Below, piece after piece: positions 63,156 through 64,000 of a stretch of DNA of 64,000 nucleotides; the first letter of the stretch is position 1; each line of letters opens with the position of its first letter. A program made the position numbers and the translations under genes. Source of the DNA: Stutzerimonas xanthomarina (GTDB lineage: Bacteria; Pseudomonadota; Gammaproteobacteria; Pseudomonadales; Pseudomonadaceae); assembly GCF_003935375.1 (NCBI RefSeq), contig NZ_RHQM01000013.1, positions 93,477-157,476 of the forward strand, read 5' to 3'. A model generated the notes under the pieces. It saw only the letters and a list, made by a program, of their open reading frames with translations, ran no database searches and was not told the DNA's origin.

Positions 63156-63211
63156 CCGGAAGCTGGCAGCGGGAGCGGGGAGAAATCCTGGCTTCGGCTT
63201 CCAGCTTCCGG
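63156..63211. repeat. Inverted repeat between guaB and guaA
   Basis: CCGGAAGCTGG (63156-63166) and CCAGCTTCCGG (63201-63211) are perfect 11-bp complements 34 bases apart. The right side also carries partial copies of the word GCTTCCAGCTTCC. It could form a hairpin between the two genes of the operon. Confidence 0.65.
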
Positions 63212-63245
63212 CTTTCAGCTTCAGGCTCTTTCCGAAGGAAAGCTC

Positions 63246-64000
63246 ATGGCTCACCAAGACATTCACGCCCACCGCATCCTGATCCTCGACTTCGGTTCCC
63301 AGTACACCCAGCTGATCGCCCGCCGCGTGCGCGAGATCGGCGTGTATTGCGAGCTGCATCCGTGGGACATGAGCGAGGACGACATCCGTGCCTTCGCGCC
63401 ACGCGGCATCATTCTCGCCGGCGGCCCGGAGTCGGTTCACGAGGCAGGCAGCCCGCGCGCGCCGCAGGCCGTGTTCGATCTCGGTGTGCCGCTGTTCGGC
63501 ATCTGCTACGGCATGCAGACCATGTCCGAGCAGCTGGGTGGCAAGGTGCAGGGCTCCGATGTTCGCGAGTTCGGCTATGCCCGCGTCGATCTGGTCGGCA
63601 AGTCGAAGCTGTTCGACGGCATCGAAGACCACATGGATGACGACGGTGTGTTCGGCCTCGACGTGTGGATGAGCCACGGCGACAAGGTGACCACGCTGCC
63701 AGAAGGTTTCCATATCCTCGCCAGCACGCCGAGCTGCCCGATCGCAGCCATGGGTGACGACGACCGCCGTTACTACGGCGTGCAGTTCCATCCGGAAGTG
63801 ACTCACACCCGCCAGGGCGGCCGCATCCTTTCCCGTTTCATTCTCGACATCTGTGGCTGCGAAGCGCTGTGGACGCCGTCCAACATCGTCGAAGACGCCA
63901 TCGCCCAGGTGCGTGCCCAGGTCGGTGATGCCAACGTGCTGCTCGGCCTTTCCGGCGGTGTCGATTCGTCGGTGGTCGCGGCGCTGCTCCACAAGGCCTG
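63246..64000 (+). CDS. guaA: GMP synthase (glutamine-hydrolysing), 5' part
   Basis: The first ~251 residues are inside the window and the frame stays open to the right edge. The glutamine amidotransferase domain has the nucleophile C87 (FGICYGMQT) and the [12 protein letters not shown] histidine/glutamate motif. The ATP-pyrophosphatase P-loop [10 protein letters not shown] appears just before the edge. The enzyme converts XMP to GMP after guaB. The ATG at 63246 lies after GAAGGAAAG. Confidence 0.97.
   Translation, partial: MAHQDIHAHRILILDFGSQYTQLIARRVREIGVYCELHPWDMSEDDIRAFAPRGIILAGGPESVHEAGSPRAPQAVFDLGVPLFGICYGMQTMSEQLGGKVQGSDVREFGYARVDLVGKSKLFDGIEDHMDDDGVFGLDVWMSHGDKVTTLPEGFHILASTPSCPIAAMGDDDRRYYGVQFHPEVTHTRQGGRILSRFILDICGCEALWTPSNIVEDAIAQVRAQVGDANVLLGLSGGVDSSVVAALLHKA

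Overview
The window is a compact stretch of high-G+C gammaproteobacterial chromosome, most likely from the Pseudomonas stutzeri group (Stutzerimonas). Three things suggest this: the protein sequences, the gene order valS-hypothetical-holC-pepA // lptF-lptG, and the order queA-tgt-yajC-secD-secF ... suhB // trmJ-cysE-iscRSUA-hscBA-fdx-iscX-ndk-rlmN-pilF-rodZ-ispG-hisS-yfgM-bamB-der, which follows the Pseudomonas aeruginosa backbone. Species assignment is inference from recalled gene order and protein similarity. I see no insertion sequence, prophage, integrase, CRISPR array or rRNA operon.

Layout. 1-2.3 kb (minus): a truncated DUF4344 metallopeptidase gene, a PPK2 polyphosphate kinase and the nucleoid protein YejK/NdpA. 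2.4-5.3 kb (plus): a UbiA-type prenyltransferase, an MFS transporter with a coupled 39-residue membrane ORF, and a 63-residue unknown. 5.3-11.3 kb (minus): rlmF, a YbfB/YjiJ-type MFS transporter, and an ion-transport group of NhaD antiporter, small winged-helix protein and SLC13 permease with RCK domains. 11.6-17 kb (minus): valS, a Pseudomonas-conserved unknown, holC and pepA; the LPS-export permeases lptF and lptG diverge from pepA. 19.5-20.9 kb (minus): an RDD membrane protein, a cold-shock protein and tRNA-Leu(CAA).

21-26.4 kb (plus): queuosine genes queA and tgt, then yajC, secD and secF. 26.5-28 kb: a glycine-zipper surface protein and, convergently, suhB. 28.1-35.3 kb (plus): trmJ and cysE, then the complete ISC iron-sulphur operon behind a promoter with one clear and one probable 25-bp IscR site. 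35.4-44.7 kb (plus): ndk, rlmN, pilF, rodZ, ispG, hisS, yfgM, bamB and der. 44.7-47.6 kb: a second, E. coli-type serine acetyltransferase (minus), then a methionine/glutamine transaminase overlapping an omega-amidase (plus).

47.7-53.6 kb (minus): two small membrane proteins, a secreted endonuclease I, an EamA transporter, a zinc alcohol dehydrogenase and leuA. 53.8-56.5 kb (plus): a DUF2946 protein and an OprC-type TonB-dependent copper receptor, followed by a 120-bp inverted-repeat element. 56.6-60.9 kb (minus): an MscS channel, an isochorismatase-like hydrolase, an M23 peptidase and xseA. 61-64 kb (plus): a zinc-ribbon protein of unknown function, guaB and the 5' part of guaA.

Most of the window is housekeeping: translation (valS, hisS, der, rlmF, rlmN, trmJ, queA, tgt, tRNA-Leu), secretion and envelope (sec, lpt, bamB, rodZ, pilF), Fe-S assembly linked to cysteine supply (cysE, iscS), and purine and isoprenoid synthesis. 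I found no convincing new multi-gene system. The best leads are regulatory or small: the IscR operator pair, the two divergent serine acetyltransferases, the inverted-repeat element, unannotated small ORFs, a -10 box inside a hairpin before ndk, and an orphan plus-strand terminator between csp and tRNA-Leu.
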